Positions 41,604-49,669 of a stretch of 64,000 bases of DNA are shown piece by piece (positions within the stretch are counted from its first letter, which is position 1; every line of letters starts with the position of its first letter). Source of the DNA: Hyphomicrobiales bacterium (GTDB lineage Bacteria > Pseudomonadota > Alphaproteobacteria > Rhizobiales > Rhizobiaceae); assembly GCA_900472575.1 (NCBI GenBank), contig UCIV01000034.1, positions 145,113-209,112 on the forward strand. The letters are read 5' to 3'. The notes below the pieces were generated by a model. The model saw only the letters and a list, made by a program, of their open reading frames with translations, made no database searches and had not been told where the DNA came from. A program made the translations under genes and the position numbers.

Positions 41604-42812
41604 TTGCCGGCGGCTGATGAAGTGATGGGCGAGATAGGCCGTGACCGCCGTGAATTCCATCACCGGGATGATCGTGCCGAATGAGGTGAGCGGGTTTGCG
41701 AAAGAGGCAGCCACCAGCCCGCCGAGAAAGCCGCCGCCCATCTGGATAAAGCCCATCAGTGCGGAGGCTGAGCCTGCGACCTTCGGAAATGCGGCGAGGC
41801 CGGAGGTGACGACATGCGGCGTCAGAAAGGCGATGCCGAAGGTGCAGATGCCGACCGGGACCATGATCGACAGGAATGTCGGATCGAGCAGGTGTACGGA
41901 CAACAGCATCAGGAAGCCGCCTGTTCCGCAGAAGCCGATGCCGATCGCAACCGCGGCGGGACCGGATACGCGGCCGGAGATCATGCGCAGAGTGATCGAA
42001 CCCGTCAGGTAAGAGCCGGTCTGCGCCAGCATGCCGAGGCCGAATTGCGTCGGGCTGAGGCCGACCACATCGATCAGGACAAAGGGCAGCATGGTGCCCT
42101 GGGCATAAAGCGCGCCGATCGAGCCGCCGAGAATGAGCGAGGGAAAGAGAAAGCGCAGGTCGGTGATCAGGCCGGCATAGGTTTTTACCAGCGTGACGGG
42201 CCGCAGGCGCGACCGGTCCGGAACGGCTGTTTCCTTGAGCGCAAAGACGCAGGTCAGCAATGCGCTCGCGCCGAAGGCGATCATCAGCAGGAAGATCGAC
42301 TGCCAGCCGAAGGCGGAAAGGGCAAGTCCGCCGATGGTCGGTCCGAGCGCTGGACCGATCGCCAGAATGATGCCGATCATGTTCATGATCCGCGCGGCCT
42401 GTATGCCGAGAAACTGGTCGCGAACGGCGGCACGGGCAACGGTGACGCCGACCGAAGCGCCGATCCCCTGGATCAGTCGTCCTGCGAGGATCCAGTCGAC
42501 GTCGATCGCCATGGCTGCGATCAGCGAGCCCAGAACATAGATCGTCAGGAAGGCAATCGAGGCTTTTCTCCGGCCATAGGCATCGGAAACGGGGCCGGCG
42601 AGCAACTGGGCTAAGGCGAAGCCGCCGAAATAAAGCGAGAGCGACAGCTTGATGGCGGATTCCGTCGTGCCGAAAGCGCGAACCAGTTCCGGCATGGCGG
42701 GTGTGTAGACCGCCATCGACACTGGCCCGATTGCAGTCAGAAGCGCACCGATGACGCTCGTGCGCCGCTCCGTCATGATTGTCGGGCGGGCGGCGGTATC
42801 AGCGTCGCTCAT
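41601..42812 (-). CDS. Bcr/CflA family multidrug MFS transporter
   Basis: 403 residues from ATG 42812 (MSDADTAARPTIM), with a GTG two codons upstream as an alternative. Twelve helices. Motif A GPVSDAYGRRKASIAFL (about 78-94) and motif-C GIILAIGPALGPTIGGLAL are those of the DHA1 Bcr/CflA drug exporters. The start lies within the end of the upstream marR gene (14 bp overlap), so the two are cotranscribed and the regulator probably controls it. Confidence 0.9.
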   Translation of the reverse strand: MSDADTAARPTIMTERRTSVIGALLTAIGPVSMAVYTPAMPELVRAFGTTESAIKLSLSLYFGGFALAQLLAGPVSDAYGRRKASIAFLTIYVLGSLIAAMAIDVDWILAGRLIQGIGASVGVTVARAAVRDQFLGIQAARIMNMIGIILAIGPALGPTIGGLALSAFGWQSIFLLMIAFGASALLTCVFALKETAVPDRSRLRPVTLVKTYAGLITDLRFLFPSLILGGSIGALYAQGTMLPFVLIDVVGLSPTQFGLGMLAQTGSYLTGSITLRMISGRVSGPAAVAIGIGFCGTGGFLMLLSVHLLDPTFLSIMVPVGICTFGIAFLTPHVVTSGLAAFPKVAGSASALMGFIQMGGGFLGGLVAASFANPLTSFGTIIPVMEFTAVTAYLAHHFISRRQ

Positions 42813-43296
42813 CGGCACCCGTTGGAGCGGGAGGAGAGGTCTCCTGGAGATTCCTGTTCACCGCGGAAAGCGACGCTTCCAGTTGGCTTTTTGCCTCCAG
42901 AGACAGGCCGGATGTCGCATGGTCGAGAATGACGTGGAGCTCGGCGCGGATCCTGCGGATCATGTCATCCGACGTATTTGTCAGGGCAATCCGCTTGGCG
43001 CGCCGATCGGCTGCGCATTTATGGCGCTCGATCAGACCAAGTGTCTGCAATTTGTCGAGATAGGTGCAGAGCGTCATCGGCTCGACGCTCATCTGCGAGG
43101 CAATATCGAGCTGCCGGCTGCCTTCATGATCGGCGATGTGTATCAGCGCCCTTGCCTCGCCGGGGGTGAGGCCCAGCCCTGCCGCGTTGATGCGATTTTC
43201 AAACGCCGTTCGCAATGCACGCGCGGTATCGACGATCAACAGACCCAGGATATCGCCTTGCGGCACATCATGGGAGATTTTGACTGGAAGGCTCAT
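42799..43296 (-). CDS. MarR family transcriptional regulator
   Basis: 165 residues. Winged helix: LTPGEARALIHIADHEGSRQLDIASQMSVEPMTLCTYLDKLQTLGLIERHKCAADRRAKRIALT, with the recognition helix MSVEPMTLCTYLDKL and DRRAKRIALT wing. A short dyad TAAG-GTTGA-CTTA overlaps the start codon. Probable repressor of the coupled MFS exporter. Divergent from dcp. Confidence 0.92.
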   Translation of the reverse strand: MSLPVKISHDVPQGDILGLLIVDTARALRTAFENRINAAGLGLTPGEARALIHIADHEGSRQLDIASQMSVEPMTLCTYLDKLQTLGLIERHKCAADRRAKRIALTNTSDDMIRRIRAELHVILDHATSGLSLEAKSQLEASLSAVNRNLQETSPPAPTGADERR

Positions 43297-43454
43297 AAGG
43301 TTGACTTACTATCTTTCCGCGTGGCCGCAAACGGAAAAGCTCGCCGCCGCGTGGAACGACTGCGTGAAGCTTCGCTTTGTCGTACTTGATCCAGACACTC
43401 GACAACCTATCCTGTAGACCAGAAACAAATCAGAATCGCAGAAGGATTTCCCTT

Positions 43455-45542
43455 ATGGCCAACGCTTCCGTCAACCGTGCCCTTGTCGATTGGAGCGGGC
43501 ATGAAGGCCTGCCGCGGTTCGATCTCGTGAAAGACGAGGATTTCGCTCCCGCTTTCGAGGTGGCTCTGGCAAGCCACGAGGCGGAGATCGACGCTATCGC
43601 CAACAATCCGGAAGCGCCTAGCTTTGAGAACACCGTCGTGGCGCTGGAAATTGCCGGTGACGAGCTTTCCCGCGTCTCCTCCCTGTTCTGGGGCAAGGCC
43701 GGCGCGCATACGAACGAGACGATCCAGGCGCTGGAGCGGGAAATCGCGCCGAAAATGTCACGGCATTATTCGAAGATCGGCACCAATGCCGCTCTTTTCG
43801 GTCGCATCGATGCTTTGTGGGAAAAGCGGGCGGAGCTTGGCTTGACGCTCGAGCAGGAGCGGGTGCTGGAGCGCCACTGGAAAGGCTTCGTCAAATCGGG
43901 TGCCAAGCTTGAGAAGCCCGAGCAGGACCGGCTTTCTTCGATCGGCGAAAAGCTTGCCGGTCTCGGTGCGCAGTTCGGCCAGAATGTTCTCGGAGACGAG
44001 AAGGAATGGTCGTTGAAGCTGACCGACGAGGCCGAGCTGGAAGGCCTGCCGGATTTTCTGCGCGATGCGATGGCTGCTGCCGCCAGGGATCGCGGCGAGG
44101 CCGACGGCTATATGGTGACGCTGTCGCGCTCGATCATCGAGCCGTTCCTGACATTCTCGGCCCGGCGCGACCTGCGCGAGCAGGCGTTCAAGGCCTGGGT
44201 GGCGCGCGGTGAAAACGGTGGTGCGCGGGACAATGTAGCGATCGTTCGCGAGACGCTAGCGCTGCGTGCGGAAAAGGCAAAGCTTCTGGGTTATGAAAAC
44301 TTTGCGGCCCTGAAGCTCGACAACACGATGGCAAAGACCGCCGACAACGTGAACGACCTGCTGCACAAGGTCTGGGACAAGGCGCGTTCCAAGGCGCTGG
44401 AAGAAGAAGCAAGCCTCGGCAAGCTGGTGGCGGAAGAGGGCAAGAACCACCCGGTCATGCCGTGGGACTGGCGTTATTATGCCGAGAAGCTGCGCGAGCG
44501 GACCTTCTCCTTCTCCGAATCCGAGCTTAAGCCCTATCTGCAGCTGGAAAAGGTCATCGAAGCCTGTTTCGATGTTGCCAAGCGGCTGTTCGGCGTGACG
44601 CTGGCCGAGCTGAAAGGCATTGCCGCCTATCATCCGGATGTGCGGGTGTTCGAGCTGCGCGACGAGAGCGGTGCGCTGAAGGCACTGTTCCTCGGCGATT
44701 ATTTCGCCCGGTCCTCCAAGCGGTCCGGCGCGTGGATGAGTTCGTTCCAGTCGCAGCACAAACTGCCATTGAAGAATGGTGCTAAGGGCGAGCTGCCGAT
44801 CATCTACAATGTCTGCAATTTCGCCAAGCCGGCGGAAGGCAAGCCTGCTCTGCTTTCGCTCGATGACGCCCGCACGCTCTTCCACGAGTTCGGCCATGCG
44901 CTGCACGGCATGCTCTCGGATGTGACCTATCCGTCCGTCTCCGGAACGAGCGTGTCGCGCGATTTCGTCGAACTGCCGTCGCAGCTTTACGAACACTGGC
45001 TGACGGTGCCGGAAATCCTCGAAAAATATGCGGTGCATTACGAGACCGGCAAGCCGATGCCGAAGGAGCTGCTCGACAAGGTTCTGGCGGCGCGCACCTT
45101 CAATGCCGGTTTCGCGACGGTCGAGTTCACCTCGTCGGCACTGGTCGACATGGCGTTTCACACGCGGGCTCCTGCGGATGATCCGATGGCGGTGCAGGCC
45201 GAAATCCTGTCGGAACTGAAAATGCCGGCCTCGCTCGTCATGCGCCACGCAACGCCGCATTTCCAGCACGTGTTTTCCGGAGAGGGATATGCGGCCGGGT
45301 ATTACTCATACATGTGGTCGGAAGTGCTGGATGCGGATGCATTCTCGGCCTTTGAAGAGGTCGGCAATGCCTTCGATCCGGTGATGGCGCGCAAGCTCAA
45401 GAACAACATCTATTCTGTCGGCGGCTCGATCGATCCGGAAGTCACCTACAAGGCTTTCCGCGGCAAGCTGCCTGATCCGACGGCGATGCTGAAGAAGAAG
45501 GGATTGGCGATGGTGGCTGAGCTTTCGGGCGGTGACGCCTGA
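43455..45542 (+). CDS. dcp: M3 family peptidyl-dipeptidase (Dcp/oligopeptidase A type)
   Basis: 695 residues from ATG 43455 (MANASVNRALVDW), with AAGGA 8 bp upstream. Zinc site HEFGH in RTLFHEFGHALHGMLSD (about 480-496), with the downstream Glu in LPSQLYEHWLTVPEILEKY. Substrate-loop YAAGYYSYMWSEVLDADAFSAF is typical. A cytoplasmic carboxydipeptidase or oligopeptidase; no signal peptide. The length is right for the family. Confidence 0.95.
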   Translation: MANASVNRALVDWSGHEGLPRFDLVKDEDFAPAFEVALASHEAEIDAIANNPEAPSFENTVVALEIAGDELSRVSSLFWGKAGAHTNETIQALEREIAPKMSRHYSKIGTNAALFGRIDALWEKRAELGLTLEQERVLERHWKGFVKSGAKLEKPEQDRLSSIGEKLAGLGAQFGQNVLGDEKEWSLKLTDEAELEGLPDFLRDAMAAAARDRGEADGYMVTLSRSIIEPFLTFSARRDLREQAFKAWVARGENGGARDNVAIVRETLALRAEKAKLLGYENFAALKLDNTMAKTADNVNDLLHKVWDKARSKALEEEASLGKLVAEEGKNHPVMPWDWRYYAEKLRERTFSFSESELKPYLQLEKVIEACFDVAKRLFGVTLAELKGIAAYHPDVRVFELRDESGALKALFLGDYFARSSKRSGAWMSSFQSQHKLPLKNGAKGELPIIYNVCNFAKPAEGKPALLSLDDARTLFHEFGHALHGMLSDVTYPSVSGTSVSRDFVELPSQLYEHWLTVPEILEKYAVHYETGKPMPKELLDKVLAARTFNAGFATVEFTSSALVDMAFHTRAPADDPMAVQAEILSELKMPASLVMRHATPHFQHVFSGEGYAAGYYSYMWSEVLDADAFSAFEEVGNAFDPVMARKLKNNIYSVGGSIDPEVTYKAFRGKLPDPTAMLKKKGLAMVAELSGGDA

Positions 45543-45566
45543 TCTTATCCCGCTCTTCGCGAACAA

Positions 45567-45606
45567 CTGTCATCTTGGTGTCATAAAAATGTAACCCGCC
45601 TGTCAT
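45567..45606 (+). promoter_or_regulatory. Four-unit PHO-box array upstream of the ABC importer
   Basis: Four 7-mers at exact 11-bp spacing: CTGTCAT (45567-45573), GTGTCAT (45578-45584), ATGTAAC (45589-45595), CTGTCAT (45600-45606), each separated by 4 bases. PhoB binds direct repeats of CTGTCAT at this spacing. Units 1 and 4 are perfect, unit 2 has one and unit 3 three mismatches. It is 49 bp before the start codon of the importer operon, the usual activator position; GACTAT (about 45613-45618) could be the -10. Confidence 0.75.
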
Positions 45607-45619
45607 GCAGGCTGACTAT

Positions 45620-45653
45620 GGAACCGGCATCATCTTCTGCCGACGCCGGTTCC
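45620..45653 (+). promoter_or_regulatory. Hairpin or operator directly before the importer ATPase start codon
   Basis: GGAACCGGC (45620-45628) and GCCGGTTCC (45645-45653) form a perfect 9-bp inverted repeat with a 16-base loop, ending one base before the ATG at 45655. No Shine-Dalgarno is visible outside it, so translation of the first gene may be gated by this structure, or it may be a protein-binding dyad. Confidence 0.5.
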
Positions 45654-45654
45654 C

Positions 45655-46749
45655 ATGACAATTGATAGCCTTGCACGCAACGTTGCCGTATCGACGGCCG
45701 GACTGGAGCTGCACTATGGTGCAACGCCGGTGCTGAAAGGCATCGATGTGGCGCTGGGGCAGGGCAAGACGCTGGCGCTTCTCGGTCCTTCCGGTTGCGG
45801 CAAGACCACGCTCCTGCGGTTGGTGGCCGGGCTTCTGGCGCCAAGCAAGGGTTCCGTCTCGATCGCCGGCCAGGTGGTTGCCGATGCCACGAGCGGTGCA
45901 TTCGCGCCGCCGGAAAAGCGCAATCTCGGCATGGTTTTCCAGGATTACGCGCTCTGGCCGCATATGACGGTCGGCGGCAATGTCTCCTTTCCGCTCAAGA
46001 TGCGCGGCATCGGTCGCGCCGAGCGCGAGCAACGCACCATGCATGCGCTGGAGCGCGTCGGGCTTTCCGCCTATGCCGCTCGCCGGCCGAGCGATCTTTC
46101 AGGCGGTCAGCAGCAGCGCGTGGCGATCGCGCGGGCGATCGTCGCTGAGCCGCAGCTTATCCTGTTCGACGAGCCGCTTTCCAATCTCGACCGCGAATTG
46201 CGCGAAAACATGGTTGGCGAACTGGCGGAACTGATCGCCTCGCTCGGCCTCACCGCCATCTATGTCACCCATGATCACTCGGAAGCGCTGACGCTTGCCG
46301 ATCAGGTCGCCGTCATGCGCGGCGGGTTGATCGAACAGCTCGCGAGCCCGGACGAACTGGTGGCGCAGCCGGCGACCCCCGAAGTTGCGGACTTCCTGCG
46401 ACTGGGTGGCATTGCCGAGTTGCAAAACCGCGATGCCTGCTGGTTCTTCGGAAATAGCGACGTCGCCCTGATGCGCGCCGATCAAGGCCCGTCCGGCTCG
46501 CGTAGCATTCTCATTCCCGTGTCGGCGATCACGCCCGGCGAAATCCAGCCGGATCGAGTGGCCGCCAGCGTGTTGCGCTCGCAGTTCCGGGGCGACGGGC
46601 ATCTGGCAACCGTCTCGTTGATCGGTGCCGATCAGGTCGAGCTGCAGGTCCTGAGCCGCCACAAGCTGAAGCCCGGCGATGGCGTCGGTCTTTCCATCGA
46701 TCTCGACCAGATCCGCTGGTTCGAAAATCCAGTTCATCCGCATCCATAA
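45655..46749 (+). CDS. ABC importer ATP-binding protein (FbpC/AfuC-like), probably PhoB-regulated
   Basis: 364 residues. Walker A GPSGCGKTT, Q-loop GMVFQDYALWPHMTV, signature DLSGGQQQRVAIARAIV, Walker B LILFDEPLSNLD, switch His VTHDHSEAL. The C-terminal third (about 250-364) is a TOBE domain that reads FRGDGHLATVSLIGADQVELQV. Class matches ferric, putrescine, spermidine and organophosphate importers. First gene of an ATPase, binding protein, permease operon behind a PHO-box array. Substrate is inferred as a phosphorylated or phosphonate compound, not iron. Confidence 0.88.
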   Translation: MTIDSLARNVAVSTAGLELHYGATPVLKGIDVALGQGKTLALLGPSGCGKTTLLRLVAGLLAPSKGSVSIAGQVVADATSGAFAPPEKRNLGMVFQDYALWPHMTVGGNVSFPLKMRGIGRAEREQRTMHALERVGLSAYAARRPSDLSGGQQQRVAIARAIVAEPQLILFDEPLSNLDRELRENMVGELAELIASLGLTAIYVTHDHSEALTLADQVAVMRGGLIEQLASPDELVAQPATPEVADFLRLGGIAELQNRDACWFFGNSDVALMRADQGPSGSRSILIPVSAITPGEIQPDRVAASVLRSQFRGDGHLATVSLIGADQVELQVLSRHKLKPGDGVGLSIDLDQIRWFENPVHPHP

Positions 46750-46777
46750 GCATTCACCCCAACAGGAGTTTTGGGAC

Positions 46778-47737
46778 ATGTTCAAGTCGTTGAAGAGCAT
46801 TACACTTGGCGCCGTTGCCGCCGTCCTGATGGCCGGTGTCGCGCATGCCGACATCACCGTCTACACCGCCGGCCCGCAGAGCCTGATCGACAAGATGTCG
46901 GAAGGTTTCACCAAGGAAACCGGCATCAAGGTCAATGTCTTCCAGGCGACCACCGGCAAGGTCATGGCCCGTATCGAAGCGGAAGCATCGAACCCGGTCG
47001 TCGACGTTCTGATCTCGGCTTCCTGGGATACCGCGACCGACTTCGAAAAGCGCGGCTGGCTGGTCAAGTATTCCAGCCCCAACGCTGCCAAGGTTCCGGA
47101 TTTCCTCAAGTCCGACTATGCCGTCGCACAGGGCATCTCGGCTCTCGGCATTGCCTGGAACACCAAGAGCGGCACGCCTAAGCCGTCCGAATGGGCTGAC
47201 CTGACCAAGCCGGAATACAAGGACATGGTCAACATTCCCGACCCGGCACAGTCCGGCTCGTCCTTCGAACTGACGGCTGCCCTTGCCGGCCAGGACGATT
47301 TCAAGCTGTTCAAGGATCTGCAGGCAAACGGCGCGATCATTGCCGGTGCCAATGCCGAAGCGCTGAACCCGGTTCTGCAGGGTGCCAAGGCTGCCGTCTT
47401 CGGCGCGGTCGACTACATCACGCTTGCCGCCGCCAAGAAGGGTGAAAGCGTCGAGGTCGTCTTCCCGGCTTCCGGCACTGTCATTGCACCGCGTCCGGCG
47501 ATGATCCTCAACTCGTCCAAAAACCAGGACGAGGCCAAGAAGTTCATCGACTACATGCTGTCCGACGCCGGCCAGAAGATGGTTGCCGCCCAGATGCTGA
47601 TGCCGGCCCGCTCCGACGTTGCTGCCGATCGTCCGCTGATCAGCGACCTGAAGCTCCTGAAGTTCGATAACGCTGCCGTTTACGGCAAGCGCAAGGAAAC
47701 GCTCGGCGAGATCACCAAGATCTTCGGCGGCAAGTAA
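46778..47737 (+). CDS. ABC importer substrate-binding protein (FbpA/AfuA-like), candidate organophosphate binder
   Basis: 319 residues from ATG 46778, AGGAG 9 bp upstream; a longer open frame overlaps the ATPase gene. Signal peptide MFKSLKSITLGAVAAVLMAGVAHAD. Mature start ITVYTAGPQSLIDKM, followed by VFQATTGKVMARIEAEASNPVVDVLISASWDTATDF, is a type-II binding fold of the FbpA/AfuA cluster. No two adjacent Tyr occur, whereas classical ferric FbpA proteins ligate iron through a Tyr-Tyr dyad; with the PHO boxes this argues for a sugar-phosphate, phosphonate or phosphodiester ligand. Residues such as DYITLA and FPASGTVIAPRPA line the late cleft. Confidence 0.85.
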   Translation: MFKSLKSITLGAVAAVLMAGVAHADITVYTAGPQSLIDKMSEGFTKETGIKVNVFQATTGKVMARIEAEASNPVVDVLISASWDTATDFEKRGWLVKYSSPNAAKVPDFLKSDYAVAQGISALGIAWNTKSGTPKPSEWADLTKPEYKDMVNIPDPAQSGSSFELTAALAGQDDFKLFKDLQANGAIIAGANAEALNPVLQGAKAAVFGAVDYITLAAAKKGESVEVVFPASGTVIAPRPAMILNSSKNQDEAKKFIDYMLSDAGQKMVAAQMLMPARSDVAADRPLISDLKLLKFDNAAVYGKRKETLGEITKIFGGK

Positions 47738-47748
47738 TTCTCTTTGCG

Positions 47749-47788
47749 GCGCCGCCAGCCTTCGGGCAGGCGGCGCTGTTTTGTTTTG
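47749..47788 (+). terminator. Hairpin/attenuator between binding-protein and permease genes
   Basis: Arms GCGCCGCC and GGCGGCGC, with an inner GCC-TTCG-GGC stem and an A-A mismatch, followed by TGTTTTGTTTTG. It lies 11 bp after the binding-protein stop and 77 bp before the permease, so it should reduce permease expression relative to the binding protein. Confidence 0.75.
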
Positions 47789-47865
47789 AACGTCGCGCAT
47801 CATTTTTAAGGCCACCGGATCGGGTGGTTTGAAGAATGCTGCGACAGGACATGAAGGACTGAACC

Positions 47866-49545
47866 ATGTCGGCAAAAAGCGTTGGCGGACCGGCCCCGGC
47901 GGCATGGCTTGCGATTGCGGGGCTGCTTCTGGTCGTCGCCGTCCCGTTTGCCGCCGTCGTCATGCAGAGCATTTTCCCCGAGCTTGGCCAAGGCTCGTTT
48001 GCGAAGCCGTTCTCCTCCTTCATTGCCACGCTGAATGACGGTGCCTTGATCGGCATGGCCGGCAACACGGTCCTGCTCGGTTTCTGCGTCGTGCTGGCTT
48101 CGGCCGTGGTCGCAGTGCCGCTCGGCGTGTTTCGCGCGCTCTATCGCGTGCCGGGCGCGGCGCTGTTCGATGTGCTCCTGCTCGTGCCCTTCATGATCCC
48201 GCCTTATATCGCCACGCTCGGTTGGATCATGACGCTGCAGCCGCGCGGGTATCTGCAGCAGCTGCTTGGTTTCAATCTTTCGCCCTTCCTGTTTTCTCTG
48301 GCCGGCATGACCATGGTCATGGCGTTCAACACGTTTCCGGTTGTCTATTTCGCCGTGTCGCGCACGGTCGAAGCGGTTGGCGCGCGGTATGCGGATGTCG
48401 GCCGCGTGTTCGGCGCAACACCTGCACGCGCCTTCTGGCGGATCACGCTGCCGCTTTCCGCACCGGGTCTTGCCGCCAGCCTGATGCTGGTATTCGCCGC
48501 GGCGATCGAGGAATATGGCACACCGGCAGCGCTTGGCCGTCGTGCCGGTTTCCAGGTTCTCGTCACCGGCATCGATCTTCGCATTTCCGACTGGCCGATC
48601 GACCTGCCGGGTGCCTCGATCATGTCGCTGCTGCTGGTCGGTCTGTCAATTGTGACATTCCTCGGCCAGCGCTGGATTCTCGCGCGCCGCTCCTACCAGA
48701 CGGTCAACGGTAAGCCGACCGCCAAGGACAAGCGGCCGCTCGGGGCGATGAAGTGGCCGGTACTTACGGCTTTCATCATCGTCTCGTTCCTTGCCACCGG
48801 CGTACCGCTTCTGTCGATCCTTGCCACCGCCATGTCGCGGACGATTTCCGGCGGGCTGGCGTTCGACAACATGAGCTTCGACAATTTCCTGCAGGTTTTC
48901 CAGAACAGTGCAGGCGCACTCGGCGCGCTGGCCAATAGCTTCTCGCTCGGTATCGGTACGGCGCTGATTACGGGTCTCATCGGGGTGACAGCCGCTTACA
49001 CGGTGGTGAAGACGAAAATCCGCGGGCGGCTGGCGATCGACAGCCTGACGATCATTCCGAATGCGCTTCCCGGCATCGTCGTTGCCGTCGGCCTGATCCT
49101 CGCCTGGAACATGCCGTGGCTGCCGGCGACTCCCTACAATACGCCGTTCATCCTGCTGCTCGCCTACTGCTGCATCCTGCTGCCGCAGACGATGCGTTAC
49201 TCCACGGCCGCCTTCCAGCAGATCGGTGACAATCTCGAAGCCGCAGCCCGCGTGTTCGGCGCGTCCGGCATCACGGCCTTCCGCCGTATCCTTCTGCCGC
49301 TCGTGTTTCCGAGCCTCGCCTCGGCCATGCTGCTCGTTTTTGCGCTTGCCTCGCGTGAGCTGGTAGCGTCCGTCGTCATCGCGCCGGTCGGCATGCAGAC
49401 GATCGCCACCTTCATCTGGCGTCAGTTCGAACAGGGGTCGATCGGGCTCGGCATGGCCATGGCGTTCATCGCCATTCTCATCACCACTCTCCTGCCGCTT
49501 CTCCTGCTTGCATTGTTGAGAAGGAGCGGTCTCGTCGCCGAATAG
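47866..49545 (+). CDS. ABC importer permease, fused two-domain (FbpB-like)
   Basis: 559 residues, AAGGA 7 bp before ATG 47866. Twelve helices in two homologous halves, each with an EAA-type loop: VEAVGARYADVGRVFGATPARAFWRITLPLSAPGLAASL (about 167-205) and LEAAARVFGASGITAFRRILLPLVFPSLASAML (about 457-489). Both halves are in one chain, as in FbpB. Partner of the proteins at 45655 and 46778. Confidence 0.92.
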   Translation: MSAKSVGGPAPAAWLAIAGLLLVVAVPFAAVVMQSIFPELGQGSFAKPFSSFIATLNDGALIGMAGNTVLLGFCVVLASAVVAVPLGVFRALYRVPGAALFDVLLLVPFMIPPYIATLGWIMTLQPRGYLQQLLGFNLSPFLFSLAGMTMVMAFNTFPVVYFAVSRTVEAVGARYADVGRVFGATPARAFWRITLPLSAPGLAASLMLVFAAAIEEYGTPAALGRRAGFQVLVTGIDLRISDWPIDLPGASIMSLLLVGLSIVTFLGQRWILARRSYQTVNGKPTAKDKRPLGAMKWPVLTAFIIVSFLATGVPLLSILATAMSRTISGGLAFDNMSFDNFLQVFQNSAGALGALANSFSLGIGTALITGLIGVTAAYTVVKTKIRGRLAIDSLTIIPNALPGIVVAVGLILAWNMPWLPATPYNTPFILLLAYCCILLPQTMRYSTAAFQQIGDNLEAAARVFGASGITAFRRILLPLVFPSLASAMLLVFALASRELVASVVIAPVGMQTIATFIWRQFEQGSIGLGMAMAFIAILITTLLPLLLLALLRRSGLVAE

Positions 49546-49669
49546 ACCCATGGATTAAGCCGTTGCGCTCGGCCCCCCTTTCGCATTTGCAAAAAACGGG
49601 GTATGAGCGCGCCAACGAAATTGGCGTGGCCCCGTGATTGTTGCGCCCCAACTTCAGAGAACCTCTAAT

